The translations under genes and the position numbers were made by a program. DNA of 6,478 nucleotides from an uncultured Lachnospiraceae bacterium (GTDB taxonomy: Bacteria; Bacillota; Clostridia; Lachnospirales; Lachnospiraceae), in contig CANTGP010000180.1 in the NCBI GenBank assembly GCA_947653315.1, positions 1-6,478 on the forward strand, read 5' to 3'. Positions 4,719 to 6,478 of this stretch are shown piece after piece (position 1 is the first letter of the stretch; the number at the start of each line of letters is the position of its first letter). A model generated the notes under the pieces. It was not told the origin of the DNA. It saw only the letters and a program-made list of their open reading frames with translations, and made no database searches.

Positions 4719-6464
4719 TTATTTACCCGCTCCCTGATACCCGTTCCTGCACTGATACCATAATATCACACCGCCGATACCCATGACAAGCAATATCACC
4801 GGAAAACGGTACTTCATCAATACATGGAGCCATCCCGTTTCCGTTCCGCCGTTTTCCGTTCCCGTTCCGTTGATTTGCGTTTCTGCCGCATCTTCAAAAG
4901 CGGACGCCTGACGCTCCAGCGCCGGAAGCGCCGTCCCCCGCACGTTTTTCCACATATCTTCCCCGTAAACGGCATCCATGACTTCCAGCTTATCTTTCAG
5001 GTAATTTTCCAAATATTCCACATGTTCTTCCAGGGAAGCATCTCCCATGAACAAACTCCTGGAGCCCGTAAACCTTCTGGCATCCATGGCAATGGAATCT
5101 TCGATTTCCCGTACCCGTTCCCTGACGCCGCCCTCCGCCAGCCATTTTAACGCCGGACGGAATTTTTCCCGGTATTCCCCCGCCGCCAAACGGCAGAAAT
5201 CCTCCCGCTCACACAACCTGCGGTACCAGCGGCTCACGTTATTATATACCAAATCATAATCCGTCACGAAAAGCGGTTCCGCCTCCTTCACATTCCCGCG
5301 CCCCATGGTATTGTCCAAATCCCACACCGGTCCGTCATACAATATTTCCTTTTCCAAATCCAAATACATATAATGGCTGGTAAAACCAAAATCCATATCC
5401 TGTAAAATATCCTCCATCACAAACATCCCGGCAAACGATTCCATATCCAAATTTCCGACCGGAACGTCCCCTTCCTCCATCTGCCTGCCAAACGCGTCAA
5501 AAAAACGGCGCACTCCTTCCACATCCCTGTCCTTTGCCGGTGCATGGATTACGACAGGCTGGTCATTGGAAAGCATGATACAGGCTTCTTCCTCCGCGGC
5601 GCGCTCCCTGTAATCCACTTCCAAAAAATAACGGTTTCCGATGTCCACGCGGTTCTTTCCCACTTTCAGTTTTTCCGTCAGTTGATACAGCCCCATATAT
5701 TCCCCGTTGATATACAAATCCACAAACCGCGCTTCGGGAACAAAGGCAATTCCCCCGGCAGCCGCCATCTCAAACCCGATTTGGTTCCTGACATACGCGC
5801 CGTCATAATAGTTTGCGTTTAACACCCATGTTTTTTCCGCCCCCATTCCCAGCACATCCTCTGCGCCGTCCAACTTTACCGTAAAAGATTTCTTCACCGC
5901 ATCCCATGCCGTATTCCCCCTGCCGGATACGCCGTCCACTTTCACCATGCAGTCCGTCCTGCCTTCCGCGTCCACCACCTGCATATAACCGCCTTCGGAG
6001 TTTCCTTTCTGCGCGAGGATATGCTCCAAACCGCCGGAAGCCGTATCCAGCCATACCGCCGGAATGGCGGAACCCCGCATAAACACCACGGAAAAAGCCT
6101 CCCCCCGCCCGTCTCCGTTCTCTATGCGCATTTGATATTCTTTATTGAAAACGATCCCGTTTAACCCGTCCCCATTCCCAAACGCCAAGGCTTCCCCGTC
6201 TGCCGACAGCTTCCGGGAACGCGGCAGTTCCACGGTCACATCCTCCGGTTCCATATAAGACGGCAGGCAGAAATAAAGAACGCCGTCCGAAGAAAAACCT
6301 TTGATCCACTGTACGGCGCCGTCTTGGCGGTACCGCAAAAAAAACGTATTTTCATCCTTCCATGTTTCCCTGTCACGCCAGATGCCGCAAACAATTACGG
6401 CAAAAAGGGCGGACAGGCTTACGAAAAACCATATATTTTTTATTTTGGACATACTTGCACGCAT
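4719..6464 (-). CDS. CotH kinase family protein, membrane-anchored at both ends
   Basis: CotH proteins are atypical protein kinases; Bacillus CotH phosphorylates spore-coat proteins. This one has 581 residues. An N-terminal membrane segment lies at about 10-29 after the basic start MRASMSKIK, and a second at about 554-571 is followed by a short tail. Residues 35-165 form a beta-rich N-terminal region typical of clostridial homologues. The kinase core shows GRGNTAWDAVKKSFTVK (181-197, glycine-rich loop and lysine), LGMGAEKTWVLNANYYD (205-221), RNQIGFEMA (226-234), VDLYINGEYMGLYQLTEKL (248-266) and PVWDLDNTMGRG (379-390), the equivalent of the family's metal-binding D-x-D. Key residues are present, so it should be active. 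A Thr/Gly/Asn-rich linker (about 529-545) precedes the second membrane segment. AGGAG at 6473-6477, 8 nt upstream, decides the start over Met5. Whether the catalytic domain faces outward is inferred from the two anchors and the basic N-terminus. The substrate is unknown. Confidence 0.93.
   Translation of the reverse strand: MRASMSKIKNIWFFVSLSALFAVIVCGIWRDRETWKDENTFFLRYRQDGAVQWIKGFSSDGVLYFCLPSYMEPEDVTVELPRSRKLSADGEALAFGNGDGLNGIVFNKEYQMRIENGDGRGEAFSVVFMRGSAIPAVWLDTASGGLEHILAQKGNSEGGYMQVVDAEGRTDCMVKVDGVSGRGNTAWDAVKKSFTVKLDGAEDVLGMGAEKTWVLNANYYDGAYVRNQIGFEMAAAGGIAFVPEARFVDLYINGEYMGLYQLTEKLKVGKNRVDIGNRYFLEVDYRERAAEEEACIMLSNDQPVVIHAPAKDRDVEGVRRFFDAFGRQMEEGDVPVGNLDMESFAGMFVMEDILQDMDFGFTSHYMYLDLEKEILYDGPVWDLDNTMGRGNVKEAEPLFVTDYDLVYNNVSRWYRRLCEREDFCRLAAGEYREKFRPALKWLAEGGVRERVREIEDSIAMDARRFTGSRSLFMGDASLEEHVEYLENYLKDKLEVMDAVYGEDMWKNVRGTALPALERQASAFEDAAETQINGTGTENGGTETGWLHVLMKYRFPVILLVMGIGGVILWYQCRNGYQGAGK
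4835..4871 (-). repeat. Short AACGG repeats inside the CotH linker
   Basis: AACGG occurs six times in 37 bp on the coding strand (CCGTT at 4835, 4841, 4849, 4856, 4862 and 4867 on the plus strand). The stretch encodes the NGTGTENGGTETG linker between the kinase domain and the C-terminal membrane segment. Spacing is irregular (5-8 bp), so it is a slippage-prone microsatellite at most. Confidence 0.6.
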
Positions 6465-6472
6465 TCTTGCTT

Positions 6473-6477
6473 CTCCT
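6473..6477 (-). promoter_or_regulatory. Ribosome binding site of the cotH-family gene
   Basis: AGGAG lies 8 nt before the ATG at 6464 and fixes the start of the first gene. The remaining base upstream (6478) is the window edge, so the promoter of the cluster is not visible. Confidence 0.8.
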
Positions 6478-6478
6478 G

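Noticed and set aside
4066..4737. Plus-strand ORF of 223 residues opposite the VTC gene
   Set aside because: The minus strand here carries every expected VTC motif; the plus-strand product is an uncharacteristic shadow.

Overview
The window reads as a co-directional run of six genes, all on the minus strand, from a Firmicute. Clostridia, and probably Lachnospiraceae, is the best guess. The reasons are strong AGGAG-type ribosome binding sites, intermediate GC content, and the familiar clostridial neighbourhood of CotH kinase, VTC-domain protein and DUF4956, here beside XpaC and TelA. The assignment rests on gene content and composition, not on a marker gene.

In transcription order (high to low coordinate), the first gene is a membrane-anchored CotH-family kinase (6464-4719). 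Two bases later comes a VTC-type polyphosphate polymerase-domain protein (4716-3925). After a 93-bp A-rich repeat spacer (on the coding strand) comes a multi-pass membrane protein of the DUF4956 family (3831-3157). Next, 59 bp on, is a long XpaC-family membrane protein (3097-1862), then after 32 bp a TelA-family 'toxic anion resistance' protein (1829-663). A 165-bp AT-rich gap follows. Beyond it lies a sixth gene (497 to beyond base 1) whose 3' end is outside the window. It encodes a basic N-terminal part followed by six tryptophan-centred acidic repeats of about 8 residues (EEEWEEDP type). I do not recognise it.

The close spacing suggests the five genes from cotH to telA are one transcription unit. 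Its promoter lies outside the window, because only 14 bases precede the cotH start and they already contain its ribosome binding site. The gap after telA holds a 33-bp AT-rich near-perfect palindrome overlapping a weak promoter-like pair, plus a short tandem repeat. The acidic-repeat gene may therefore have its own regulated promoter. No terminator, tRNA, rRNA, CRISPR array, insertion sequence or origin was seen.

Working idea (inference): the VTC-fold protein makes or binds a polyanion on the cytoplasmic face, the DUF4956 protein supplies a membrane path or anchor, and CotH acts as a protein kinase tethered at the membrane and possibly facing outward. XpaC and TelA, adjacent partners also in Bacillus, form a membrane-associated coiled-coil stress module. 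The families are individually known. Their combined function, and the acidic-repeat protein, are the parts that look undescribed.
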